Shown: positions 10,209-18,987 of the stretch, piece after piece
Layout of the letters: the number at the start of each line of letters is the position of its first letter
Numbering within the stretch: position 1 is the first letter of the stretch
From: CAWGET01 sp963821715
GTDB taxonomy: Bacteria; Bacteroidota; Ignavibacteria; Ignavibacteriales; Melioribacteraceae
DNA: 64,000 nucleotides
Direction: 5' to 3'
Assembly (NCBI GenBank): GCA_963821715.1
Contig: CAWGET010000002.1
Coordinates: forward strand, 235,802 to 299,801
Made by a program: the position numbers and the translations under genes
The notes under the pieces: generated by a model
Seen by the model: the letters and a program-made list of their open reading frames with translations, nothing else
What the model was told of the DNA's origin: nothing
The model's database searches: none

Positions 10209-10619
10209 ATGATAAAAAATATTTTTCCAATTTTTTTCTTCACCATTTTTGTTACGGTTCTCCTCCTAACAGCCTGCGATGATACGATTACGAATTCTGA
10301 TATTGATAAAATTGATATTCCGGATTCTGATGTAAGTTATTCGCAATTTATTCAACCGGTTTTTAATGTTAAGTGCAATAATTCGAGTTGTCATAATTCT
10401 GCTGATAGAGCCGGAGGTTTGAGTTTGGAAACTTGGGCGGGTGCAACCGCTGATCCGCTTCTCGTTTTTCCCGGAGAGCCGGATAACAGTAAATTGGTTT
10501 GGGCTATAAAAGGTGTATCCGGCGCAGAACCTATGCCGCCAATCGGTTATCCTCCCCTAACTATCAATCAAATAAACGGAATTGAAACCTGGATAGCTGA
10601 AGGAGCTAATTCCAATTAA
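10209..10619 (+). CDS. Lipoprotein with cytochrome-c-like CX4CH motif
   Basis: 136 aa. The N-terminus is a lipoprotein signal ending LLTAC (Cys at about 22). The mature part has KCNNSSCHNS, a CX4CH heme-site variant seen in c-type cytochrome-like domains of this phylum and of planctomycetes, then GGLSLETWAG and a closing MPP-IGYPPLTINQINGIETWI, which supplies the usual distal Met candidate and C-terminal helix. It is probably anchored in the membrane facing the periplasm. Whether heme is attached by the standard Ccm system with X4 spacing is unknown. The next gene overlaps its stop. Confidence 0.65.
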   Translation: MIKNIFPIFFFTIFVTVLLLTACDDTITNSDIDKIDIPDSDVSYSQFIQPVFNVKCNNSSCHNSADRAGGLSLETWAGATADPLLVFPGEPDNSKLVWAIKGVSGAEPMPPIGYPPLTINQINGIETWIAEGANSN

Positions 10620-11070
10620 AATTGAAAAAGGGATTTACCTTTTGGAGTTATACGCAAAAGATAAGTTCAGACTTGAAATAAAAAAATATAAGGGCGAAAT
10701 TTTTCAACAGGGATTTTATTTTTATGCCGGAAGTGCTCAGAAAAATTTTTCGCACCGGATTGCCCGTCATCTTAAAAAAGCGAAAACAATTCACTGGCAT
10801 ATCGACCATCTAACTTCCAACGAATCTTTAGAGATTAAAAGAATATTTGCGCTGCCGAATGCTGCAAAAGAAGAAGAATGCCGGCTAGTAAATAATCTTA
10901 TTGAGATTTTTAATTTTGGATTTCCATTGAATGGTTTTGGTAACTCTGACTGTAACTCCTGCAGTTCACACTTGCTTTATTCAAAAACCAGTATTGATCA
11001 GAGCCAATTTTTTTCTTTATACCAGTCGATGGTTCTTTTTAATCCTTCTTCTAGCGAAATCTCCGGCTGA
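10615..11070 (+). CDS. DUF123 (GIY-YIG-like) family protein
   Basis: The family block GFYFYAGSAQKN...RIARHLKKAKTIHWHIDHL (with a gap here) is the DUF123 signature, found alone or fused to endonuclease III and related to GIY-YIG nucleases. A C-terminal FGNSDCNSCSSHLLY follows, with clustered Cys. The family normally begins with a G-Y-L-L strand, and EKGIYLLEL is encoded upstream of the first TTG (10642). No ATG, GTG or TTG precedes it, but an ATT at 10615 lies 9 bp after AGGAG, overlapping the previous stop; I place the start there tentatively. The 3' end overlaps the convergent reductase gene by 73 bp. A DNA-repair-type role is suggested by family only. Confidence 0.65.
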   Translation: MKIEKGIYLLELYAKDKFRLEIKKYKGEIFQQGFYFYAGSAQKNFSHRIARHLKKAKTIHWHIDHLTSNESLEIKRIFALPNAAKEEECRLVNNLIEIFNFGFPLNGFGNSDCNSCSSHLLYSKTSIDQSQFFSLYQSMVLFNPSSSEISG

Positions 11071-11990
11071 TATCCAAGATCTCTTTTAGCTTTGGAAATA
11101 TCGCAAGTCCAGGCTTCCTGAACAAAATCCTTAGCTTTTTCCAGGTTAAATGTAGCCGGCTTAGAAGAAAATTTTGCGCCAAATTGGGAAATTCCTGCAA
11201 TCAGATAAACTACTGGATGCGGAATTCTTAATCGAAGAGCTTTCTTCTCAAATATCTTTTCTAAAATATCCGCAACTGAATTCCAATCGTAAAACTTTTC
11301 CGAGCTTATAAAGTAAGTTTCCCCTACGCTCTTTTCGCTCGTTGCGGCCAGGTATATTCCTCTAACAAGATCGGATACGTGAATTAAAGAAACCTGTTTT
11401 TTATTGAACCCGACTAGTGTCATCAAACCTTTTTTAAAGGTTTTGAAAACCAAAAATATCTCCGTATCCCTTTCGCCGTAAACCGCGGGCGCCCTGCAAA
11501 TGGTGATAGGAATCTCCTTCTTATACATTTTTGTTACTTCTTCAGCTTCAGCTTTGCTCCTTCCGTAAGTAGTAATAGGTTTGGAATCCATATTCTCATC
11601 AACTACAACGCCGTTTTTAGAAGGGCCCGCTGCTGTCTGGCTGCTGACCAAAATAAATCTTTTTAATTTAGTCTTCGATTTAGAAACTGCTTTTAATAAA
11701 TTATATGTGGTTGTTACATTTCCTCTAAAGTATCCTTCTGGAGTTTTGGATTTAACAACTCCCGCAACGTGAAAAATATAGTCTGCGCCTGAAACAATTT
11801 CTTCTAGTTTTTCCTGATCAAATAAGCCGGAGTTATAAATTTCTACCGGTTTGTCATTAATCCATTTTGTATTGCTGCTCTTTCTTATTATGCACTTTAC
11901 TTTATGCCCTTGATCCAGTAAATATTCTACCAGATGACTTCCCACAAAACCAGTACTTCCCGTGACTACCGAAACCGGTTGATGATCCAT
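10998..11990 (-). CDS. NAD-dependent epimerase/dehydratase, candidate ceramide-pathway reductase (CerR-like)
   Basis: 330 aa extended short-chain dehydrogenase. TGSTGFVGSH (residues 10-19) is the NAD(P)-binding glycine motif, HVAGVV is the strand 4 motif, and Y142/K146 in TYGRSK form the catalytic pair, with S117 in the LVSSQ strand. It is transcribed divergently from the serine palmitoyltransferase-like gene 126 bp away. In bacteria such as Caulobacter, an extended SDR called CerR acts with Spt and the GNAT-like ceramide synthase bCerS, so this context makes a sphingolipid role likely. Sequence alone would allow a sugar-nucleotide or dihydroflavonol-type reductase. Confidence 0.75.
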   Translation of the reverse strand: MDHQPVSVVTGSTGFVGSHLVEYLLDQGHKVKCIIRKSSNTKWINDKPVEIYNSGLFDQEKLEEIVSGADYIFHVAGVVKSKTPEGYFRGNVTTTYNLLKAVSKSKTKLKRFILVSSQTAAGPSKNGVVVDENMDSKPITTYGRSKAEAEEVTKMYKKEIPITICRAPAVYGERDTEIFLVFKTFKKGLMTLVGFNKKQVSLIHVSDLVRGIYLAATSEKSVGETYFISSEKFYDWNSVADILEKIFEKKALRLRIPHPVVYLIAGISQFGAKFSSKPATFNLEKAKDFVQEAWTCDISKAKRDLGYQPEISLEEGLKRTIDWYKEKNWL

Positions 11991-12116
11991 TTTAAAATCC
12001 GATATTATAATAATTTGATTTTATATTTAATTAACTCTATTTTTCTCACTTGATTTAATTCGATTATTTAAAATAGTAAAATTTAGGTTTATAGTTAACT
12101 TCCGGGAGGAATTAAT

Positions 12117-13307
12117 TTGGATATATTCAAGAAGTGTTATGAATTTACAAGAGCAGACGAAGTAAAGGCAAAAGGCGTTTATCCCTATTTCAGGCCAATC
12201 GAAGAAAACGAAGGTCCTGTTGTAAGCATGAAAGGCAGAAAAGTAATAATGGCGGGGTCTAATAATTATTTAGGATTAACAGCACATCCGCGTGTAAAAG
12301 AAGCCGCAATTAAAGCTATAGAAAGATACGGTACAGGCTGTTCCGGCTCGAGATATCTCACCGGGACGATCGATCTTCACGTAGAGTTGGAAAAAAGATT
12401 AGCTAATTTTTTAAAAAAGGAAGCTGTTCTTTTATTCAGTACCGGCTACCAAACTGCGCAGGGAATTATTCCGACTCTGGTAAACCGTGGCGATTTTGTA
12501 ATATCGGACAAAGATAATCACGCAAGTATTGTTGCCGGCAATTTAATGGCGAGAGGAGCAACGGCAGATCTTTTAAGATACAAACATAATGATATGAGCG
12601 ATCTGGAAAGAGTATTAAATAAGGTCCCCGAAGATGCGGGAAAACTTATTGTTAGCGACGGTGTCTTCAGTACCGGCGGCGAAATTGTAGATCTACCTAA
12701 ACTCGTTGATCTTGCCAAAAAATTTAACGCTCGTATTTTAATCGACGATGCACATTCGGTTGGAGTTATAGGCGAAGGCGGCCGTGGAACTGCAAGCGAA
12801 TTTAATTTGATTAATGAAGTAGACATGACGATGGGAACCTTCAGCAAAACTTTTGCTTCACTCGGCGGTTTTGTTGCCGGAGACGCAAAGGTAATAGATT
12901 ATATTAAACATCATTCCCCCGCCCTTATTTTCAGCGCTTCACCAACTCCGGCTTCCGTAGCTTCAGCGATGGCAGCATTGGAAATTCTGGAAGAAGAACC
13001 TGAAAGAGTAACTCAGGTTATCAGAAATGCCGAAAAGGTTCGCGCCGGATTGAGAGCCGAAGGATTTAATGTTGTTGACGGAAGAACAGCCATTGTGCCC
13101 GTAATTGTCGGGGACGACGATATTGCCTTCAAAATGTGGCGTATGCTTTATGATGACAATATATTTGTGAACGTATTCATTTCACCCGGCGTTCCTCCTG
13201 GAAGACAAATGATGCGTACGAGCTATATGTCCACTCACGAAGACGAGCATCTTGATTACATCGTAGATACGTTTAAGAAAGTTGGCAAAAATTTAGGAAT
13301 AATTTAA
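12117..13307 (+). CDS. spt: Serine palmitoyltransferase-like alpha-oxoamine synthase
   Basis: 396 aa, the usual size for the PLP-dependent alpha-oxoamine synthases (SPT, KBL, BioF). A strong CGGGAGGA site sits 7 bp before a TTG start. Key features: GSNNYLGL (47-54), GTGCSGSRYLTG (72-83), the DDAHSVGV block (210-217, Asp and His contacting PLP) and the Schiff-base lysine K244 in GTFSKTFASLGG. The long N-terminal segment with PYFRPIEENEGPVV is like bacterial SPT more than BioF. The reaction would condense serine with a long acyl-CoA or acyl-ACP to 3-ketosphinganine. The GNAT-like gene 13 bp downstream and the divergent SDR support sphingolipid synthesis; no biotin genes are nearby. Confidence 0.8.
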   Translation: MDIFKKCYEFTRADEVKAKGVYPYFRPIEENEGPVVSMKGRKVIMAGSNNYLGLTAHPRVKEAAIKAIERYGTGCSGSRYLTGTIDLHVELEKRLANFLKKEAVLLFSTGYQTAQGIIPTLVNRGDFVISDKDNHASIVAGNLMARGATADLLRYKHNDMSDLERVLNKVPEDAGKLIVSDGVFSTGGEIVDLPKLVDLAKKFNARILIDDAHSVGVIGEGGRGTASEFNLINEVDMTMGTFSKTFASLGGFVAGDAKVIDYIKHHSPALIFSASPTPASVASAMAALEILEEEPERVTQVIRNAEKVRAGLRAEGFNVVDGRTAIVPVIVGDDDIAFKMWRMLYDDNIFVNVFISPGVPPGRQMMRTSYMSTHEDEHLDYIVDTFKKVGKNLGII

Positions 13308-13320
13308 ATCGTGATTTCGA

Positions 13321-14442
13321 ATGAATGATATTAAAATAAGACCAATAGAGTCAAAATCAGATATTCATAAATTTCTAAAATTTGCCTGGAAAATTTATGA
13401 GGGAAATGACAATTGGGTTCCCCCACTTTTATATGAAAAAAAATCGATCCTCAATAAAAAGAAAAATCCGTTCTTCCATAAGGCTGACCTGCAGTTATTT
13501 GTTGCTGAACGCGACGGCCAAATTGTTGGACGAATTGCCGCGATAAGAAATGATATGCACAACGAAATTCATGATGAAAAGGTCGGATTCTTTGGATTTT
13601 TTGAATCGATAAATGAACAGGCAGTTGCCGATAAACTTTTAGATACCGCAGCCGAATGGCTTAAAGAAAATGGAATGGAATCTATGCGCGGTCCGGCTAA
13701 TCCTTCAAGCAACGATGAATGGGCTTTGCTCATCGAAGGGTTTGATGATCCACCCAGAATAATGATGCCATACAACCCTCCTTATTATATGGATCTTCTT
13801 TCGAATTACGGTCTGAAAAAAGTGAAAGATCTATACGCATGGAAAATCGAAAATCAAAAATTGGTGAAGTCGGAAAAATTGAGCCGGGTTGCCGAGATCG
13901 CGAAAAAAAGATCCGGAGTGAAAATACGCGAATTAAATCTGAAAGATTTTAAGAACGAATTGAAGATTGTAAAATATCTTTACAATAGAGCGTGGGAAAA
14001 AAATTGGGGATTTGTTCCTATGACCGACGCTGAGATTGATAAGATGGCGAAAGAAATGAAACCGCTGGTTGATCCTTCCCTTGTACTGTTTGCCGAACAC
14101 GAAGATAAACCGATCGGCTTTGCGCTAGTTATTCCGGATTATAATTTCATCTTCAAAAAAATGAACGGAAAACTTCTTCCATTTAATTTTTTAAAACTAT
14201 TCACTCAAAAGAAAAAAATATCCTGGGCGCGCGTTATTACTTTAGGATTCATTCCTGAATTCAGAAAAAGAGGTTTGGATGCAGTCTTTTATAATGAGAT
14301 AGTTCACCGAGCAGCGAAGAAAGGAATATATACAGGCGAAGCGAGCTGGATACTGGAAGACAACGATATGATGAACCGCGGCGCCAAAGTAATGAATGCA
14401 GAACTCTACAAACGCTACCGGGTTTACGAAAAAAATATTTAA
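13321..14442 (+). CDS. GNAT-like protein, candidate bacterial ceramide synthase (bCerS-like)
   Basis: 373 aa, 13 bp after spt and probably co-transcribed. The N-terminal region (FVAERDGQIVGRIAAIRN) and a C-terminal region (WARVITLGFIPEFRKRGLDAVFYNEIV) look like the beta-strand and acyl-CoA-binding loop (R-x-x-G-x-A-like, here RKRGLD) of GNAT acyltransferases. The protein is about twice the size of a simple N-acetyltransferase. A conserved block MRGPANPSSNDEWALLIEGF lies between. Proteins of this kind are annotated as hypothetical or N-acetyltransferase in many genomes, and the GNAT-like bCerS next to spt acylates the sphingoid base in Caulobacter. Function here is inferred from context. Confidence 0.65.
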   Translation: MNDIKIRPIESKSDIHKFLKFAWKIYEGNDNWVPPLLYEKKSILNKKKNPFFHKADLQLFVAERDGQIVGRIAAIRNDMHNEIHDEKVGFFGFFESINEQAVADKLLDTAAEWLKENGMESMRGPANPSSNDEWALLIEGFDDPPRIMMPYNPPYYMDLLSNYGLKKVKDLYAWKIENQKLVKSEKLSRVAEIAKKRSGVKIRELNLKDFKNELKIVKYLYNRAWEKNWGFVPMTDAEIDKMAKEMKPLVDPSLVLFAEHEDKPIGFALVIPDYNFIFKKMNGKLLPFNFLKLFTQKKKISWARVITLGFIPEFRKRGLDAVFYNEIVHRAAKKGIYTGEASWILEDNDMMNRGAKVMNAELYKRYRVYEKNI

Positions 14443-14476
14443 TAAAAATCAGCTTGACGAATAATTTGTCACTCTA

Positions 14477-15367
14477 TTAATAATTCCTCTGATTTAGCAT
14501 CTCGTTATATTTTGAAATATGCGAAGGATCAATTTTCTTCAGCTTTTCAAAAATTGACCTGTCCGGGTAATCTTTCAAATAATCAATTATCTCACCACTT
14601 TTGGCGTCAAAAAATACATTTAGCAGAACGCTTCTCAAATTTATTTTATCATTCATATCCCAAAGGTTCTGCACAAGTTGAGCAATATTTTCCTGTGCGA
14701 ACTTTTTCTTTTCGTAAAAAAGATCAACGCCGTTATAATGATAATTAAAATAGTCTTGTCTAAACTGTTGAAATTTTTCGTTCAGTAGATTTTCGATCAA
14801 TCCTCTTTTATTATAATTACTGGTTTTCAATTCCCAGCCTTCGCTCGAAGAACCGGATGAACCAAGTAATGCGATTTGATAAGCTTCATCAAAAAAGTCT
14901 GTTCCGCCGTTTGGCTCAAAGGAATCAAGATCGAACCCGATAATTAGATAAGCGTAGAAATCCAAAAAACTTGTCAGCGGATCAAATTCTGTTTCGTTGA
15001 AGTAAAGAGGACGATTTTTCTCATAATAGAAGTTCCAGTTGTTATCCATTATATTCAACATCAAAGAACTTTTCTGCGTGTTAAAAATTGGTCTCTGACT
15101 ATTAACAACTACTTGAGCGGAATATTTAGTATCATCCGACGAACTCGAAAAGAATACGTTAAAATTGCACTTAATAGGTTCCCCTTCCCACGCCCCGCCG
15201 GTAAATTTATTTTTATTTAAATAGTCTTCAACTGCAATTCGAAAATCTGCAAGGACTTCTTTGGCGGAAGTCGGCAGTTGTTCGTAATTAACGGAAACTG
15301 TCGCATCAAGTTCCTGGCTGAACAAAGCTGCGGGTACTAATAGTATAAACAGTAGAACTCTTTTCAT
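14477..15367 (-). CDS. porD: Type IX secretion system-associated protein PorD (DUF4835)
   Basis: 296 aa with a signal peptide (residues 1-17, ending LFSQ). The mature start QELDATVSVNYEQLP and later blocks (GEPIKCNFNVFFSS, RPIFNT, FDPLTSFLDFYAYLIIGFDLDSF) follow the DUF4835 family, called PorD in the T9SS literature and restricted to Bacteroidota-type T9SS organisms. It is probably periplasmic or outer-membrane associated. It is convergent with the upstream acyltransferase and divergent from a PorV/PorQ-like barrel, which fits a T9SS-related neighbourhood. Confidence 0.8.
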   Translation of the reverse strand: MKRVLLFILLVPAALFSQELDATVSVNYEQLPTSAKEVLADFRIAVEDYLNKNKFTGGAWEGEPIKCNFNVFFSSSSDDTKYSAQVVVNSQRPIFNTQKSSLMLNIMDNNWNFYYEKNRPLYFNETEFDPLTSFLDFYAYLIIGFDLDSFEPNGGTDFFDEAYQIALLGSSGSSSEGWELKTSNYNKRGLIENLLNEKFQQFRQDYFNYHYNGVDLFYEKKKFAQENIAQLVQNLWDMNDKINLRSVLLNVFFDAKSGEIIDYLKDYPDRSIFEKLKKIDPSHISKYNEMLNQRNY

Positions 15368-15446
15368 AATTATTCCAATAAATTAAAAAGTTTGATTTAA
15401 AATATAAATTTAATTATTATGAAACAAAAATCAGTTAACAAATGAA

Positions 15447-16307
15447 ATGGCATTAAAGAAACTGATATTGATGTTTTTTATACTTTTCCTATCCCGTACA
15501 AGTTCCGCACAGGAAAATCCCGGCGCGCGCCAGATAGCTTTATCCAACAGCGGAGTCGCGCTTTCCAACGACGTCTTTTCAATTTTCAACAATCCTGCAG
15601 GTTCCGCTCAAATGAATTGGACCGAAGTAGGATTTTACTACTCACCTTCCCCTTTCGGCATTAAAGAACTATCACATGGTTTCGCCGCGTTTCATCAACC
15701 AGTTAAATTCGGTTCGATATCGGCAGGATTTATGAGTTACGGATTTGAACTCTACAAAGAAAATAAACTTGCAATTTCGTTCGCCAGAAGATTTGCAAAA
15801 AACTTTTTTCTCGGATTATCGGCTTCTTATAATTTTTTGAAAATTCAACATTACGGCAACTCTTCCGCTATTATTTTCTCTCTCGGCGGTTTGACTTATC
15901 TTAATAAAAATTTCCGTCTCGGCTTCGCCTTCGAAAATTTTACGCGCGCAAGTTACGGAAATGAGAAAAATCAAATTCCTGTTATTCTTCGTTCCGGCGT
16001 AAGTTACGATTTTTTCAACAAAGCAAGCGTTAATTTTGCAATCAGTAAAGATATCGATTTTCCCTTCTCGTTTCATTTCGGTTTGGAATATGAATTGATC
16101 AAATACTTTTCAATTCGATTCGGGACGGCTACAAATCCCGACACATATTCCGCCGGTCTCGGAATTCGCTTTTCTCTATTTCAGATAGATTACTCGGTTT
16201 TCAATCATCCGGTTTTGGGCTTAACTCATCAAGCCGGATTAATAGCAAACTTTTCAGATACTTATAACAGAATGGAAAAAATAAAATCGTTTATTTTTGG
16301 AAGATGA
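15447..16307 (+). CDS. PorV/PorQ-like outer-membrane beta-barrel protein
   Basis: 286 aa with a signal peptide ending near residue 21 (SSA-Q). The mature protein begins with ENPGARQIALSNSGVALSNDVFSIFNNPAG, the NPA-containing plug sequence typical of PorV/PorQ and other FadL-like barrels in this phylum. Alternating amphipathic strands fill the rest (FGSISAGFMSYGF, NFRLGFAFENF, YFSIRFGTATNP). The ATG at 15447 is chosen because the ATG at 15442 is followed by a stop after four codons. Its stop overlaps the next start by 4 bp (ATGA). A role in T9SS cargo handling is possible, but the family is broad. Confidence 0.7.
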   Translation: MALKKLILMFFILFLSRTSSAQENPGARQIALSNSGVALSNDVFSIFNNPAGSAQMNWTEVGFYYSPSPFGIKELSHGFAAFHQPVKFGSISAGFMSYGFELYKENKLAISFARRFAKNFFLGLSASYNFLKIQHYGNSSAIIFSLGGLTYLNKNFRLGFAFENFTRASYGNEKNQIPVILRSGVSYDFFNKASVNFAISKDIDFPFSFHFGLEYELIKYFSIRFGTATNPDTYSAGLGIRFSLFQIDYSVFNHPVLGLTHQAGLIANFSDTYNRMEKIKSFIFGR

Positions 16308-18236
16308 AATTTCTTAGCAAATTTTTAATTCTTTTTTTATTTGTTTTCGCTTCAAATTTCGCGCAGTCAGATTCTCTCTATCATCAGGATAATTTAAATA
16401 TCCTTTTGGAAGAATCGGCGTCCGATATTGAAGACGAAGAACTTTTCGAGTATCTCGATCAGCTCCGCGACGATCCTATCGATTTAAACAAAGCTTCTGT
16501 AAACGATCTTCTTAAAATTCCTTTTCTCGATTATACCTCAGCTTCCGAAATAATAAATTACAGAAAAGAGAGTGGAAATTTTTCTGAAAAAAGTATTTTG
16601 TATGAAATAAAAGATATTCCACCCGAAATTATAGATAGAATTTTCCCTTTTGTAGTTGTCCGTGAAAATAAAATTAAAAAAGCTTTTTCTTCTATGAATG
16701 GCGAGTTGCGATCAAGGATAATAAACGACATACAAACGCGCTACGGATTTGAAAAAGAAAATTTTTTAGGCGATCGCTATAAAACATACAACAGAATGAA
16801 ATTAGAGTTTGGCGACAAAGTTAAAATAAATTTACTCGCCGAAAAAGACGCCGGGGAAAATTCCTACTTCGATTTTTCTTCGTTCAGTTTTGCGCTAGAA
16901 GATTTTTATTTTTTGGATAAATTCGTCACCGGAGATTTTCTCGCCGAATTCGGTCAGGGGTTGATTTTGTGGAGTCCTTACGGCTTCGGGAAAAACAGTG
17001 CTTCCATCGGTTCCGTAACTAAAAGCGACAGGAGTTTTATTCCTTATTCAAGTTCGGATGAAAACAGATTTTTCCGCGGAGCAGCTTTTAAAACTTCTTT
17101 AGGAGGATTAAGTTTAAGCGCGTTTTATTCCGGCAAAAAAATCGACGCTCGAATCGACACTATTTCCGGAATGATAAATTCAATCCCGATCGACGGCTAT
17201 CATCGAACGGATTCAGAGCTTTTCAAAAAAAATAAATTGAACGAAAAAATCGCCGGACTTACATCATCTTTATCTCTGTTCCGTGGCGCGAATTTATCTT
17301 TACTATATTTGAATGAGAGTCTCGGAGAAGAATCGCAAATTAAAAATGAATTTTATTCACTCGCCTATTATTTTTTCTACAATGAAGTAATGATTAAAGG
17401 CGAAACGGCAAGCGACGGAAAATATTTCTCCCATATAATAAATGCAGCATTTAAAATAAATAAAAATGTAAGCCTTTTAACTTCATACAGAAATTACTCC
17501 TCTAATTTTTTAAGCAGATTTTCTAACGCTCTTTCCGAAAGCAGTAATCCTAATAATGAAACCGGGTTTTATACCGGATTAGATTTGCGGACAAAACTCG
17601 GTCGCTCGATTATTTACTACGATATTTTCAAATTTCCGTCGGCTTCTTTTTACTCGGACTTTCCTTCGACTGGAAACGAGTTATCTCTTTATCACGAATT
17701 TATCCCTGTAAAAAAGACAAAAGTTAGATTGAACTTAAAAATCGAGAACAAAGAAACGCAAACAGTTTTCGATGGAAGATTAATAATCGCTGATAGGAAT
17801 ATTACTAAATACAAAATTGATGTAACGAATCAGTTATCAAAATCTTTAAGAATCAAAATCGCGAATCGAGTTTTCAAATTTTAAAAATATTAACGCCGAT
17901 GAAACCGGACTGCTGGTATATCAGGATTTAAACGCCAGATATTCAAGAACAATAAGCGTTTATGGCCGGATAATATTTTTCAAAACCGATTCCTACAATT
18001 CCAGGGTTTATGAATTTGAGAATGATTTGACCGGAACAATGTATAATCCGGCGTTATTCGGAGAAGGAATAAGATGGTATGCGATGATAAAATATCGGCC
18101 GATGAAATATTTAATTTTATCTGCTAAATATTCGGAAACTTACAAACCTGATGAGAGAACTTTGGGAAGCGGCTTAATGCAGATAAACAATAATTTAGAC
18201 AACCGAATCAGTATTCAGTTGGATGTATATTTTTAG
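16304..18236 (+). CDS. Helix-hairpin-helix outer-membrane barrel-type protein (one frameshift)
   Basis: Signal peptide (residues 1-20), then a helix-hairpin-helix pair around residues 50-115: DLNKASVNDLLKIPFLDY and SILYEIKDIPPEIIDRIFPF, similar to ComEA-type HhH repeats. A long region rich in barrel-like strands follows. Frame 2 stops at 17884, but frame 0 carries an obvious continuation from about 17862 (RIEFSNFKNINADETGLLV) to a terminal aromatic strand RISIQLDVYF at 18236, typical of an outer-membrane barrel end. A single indel near 17855-17862 joins them; total about 643 aa. Translationally coupled to the preceding barrel gene. Such HhH-barrel proteins are common in Ignavibacteria but uncharacterised; DNA binding is not established. 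Confidence 0.7.
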
Positions 18237-18258
18237 CAAATTAAAAAAAACGCTTTAT

Positions 18259-18534
18259 CTAATTCTTCAATTCCGATTTTATTCTTTCGTTCAAAAAAAA
18301 CTTAATTAAGGATTGATAAGGAACGTCCCTTTTATTCGCTAAAAGTTTCAGCTCATTTAACATCGATTCAGGTAGCCTTAGGGAAATCGTTTTTGTTGAA
18401 GGTTTTAATTTTGGAAAGACGGCGTTTACCGATTGGTTCCAATCAATGTAATCGGAAGAATCATTATTTGCCCAAAATTCTCTTTCTTCGTCTTCGCTCC
18501 TAAATGCCGGTATTTTTTTTAATTTTCTCATCAA
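18259..18534 (-). CDS. brnA: BrnA-type antitoxin
   Basis: 91 aa. The N-terminus (IPAFRSEDEEREFWANND) and C-terminal ribbon-helix-helix (KTISLRLPESMLNELKLLANKRDVPYQ with linker) match BrnA/CopG antitoxins. It starts inside the 3' end of the toxin gene (35-bp overlap), the usual toxin-first BrnTA order. It should bind BrnT and repress the operon. Confidence 0.85.
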   Translation of the reverse strand: MMRKLKKIPAFRSEDEEREFWANNDSSDYIDWNQSVNAVFPKLKPSTKTISLRLPESMLNELKLLANKRDVPYQSLIKFFLNERIKSELKN

Positions 18535-18820
18535 AAATTTTCTTCTCCTTTTTTGTCATATCTCTTGCCGATATTACTCTGATTAATTTATTGCGAATCG
18601 TAAATGCAATAAATAATTTTCTTTTAAAATTCGTTGCGCCTAAAATATAAAATCTCTTTTCGAAATATGAATGTTTAACATCAGGCGAAACAATTAATGG
18701 CAGATTAAAAAATACCTGCTCGCATTCATTTTGTGATACTTTATGTTTAATCCAATTTTTTCCCAGGTTTCCATCATCCCAAGAAAACCCTTCAATGTTA
18801 TTAAAATATTTATCAAGCAA
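18500..18820 (-). CDS. brnT: BrnT-type ribonuclease toxin
   Basis: 106 aa. FSWDDGNLGKNWIKHKVS is the BrnT opening (W-D-x-x-K-x-x-x-N-x-x-KH pattern), and FIAFTIRNKLIRVISARDMTKKE is the RelE-like core with the R-x-ISAR-x-M signature. BrnT inhibits translation by RNA cleavage; BrnA neutralises it. The module lies between the HhH-barrel gene and the tricarboxylate cluster. Confidence 0.88.
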   Translation of the reverse strand: MLDKYFNNIEGFSWDDGNLGKNWIKHKVSQNECEQVFFNLPLIVSPDVKHSYFEKRFYILGATNFKRKLFIAFTIRNKLIRVISARDMTKKEKKIFDEKIKKNTGI

Positions 18821-18987
18821 ACAAAGCTCTGATTTTTAATTGTATATTATTGATATATACTTTTAAAATCAACATCTGGAAAAAAGTTTTTATAATTCTT
18901 ATAATTTCATTCAACTATTCTTGCTTAATTTGATAACTCTGTCTAATTTTATTATTCAATTTTTTCAATTCAATCCGGAGATTTTTT

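Noticed and set aside
12117..13307. BioF (biotin synthesis)
   Set aside because: No bio genes are adjacent and the N-terminus and neighbours fit the SPT branch better, although the fold is the same.
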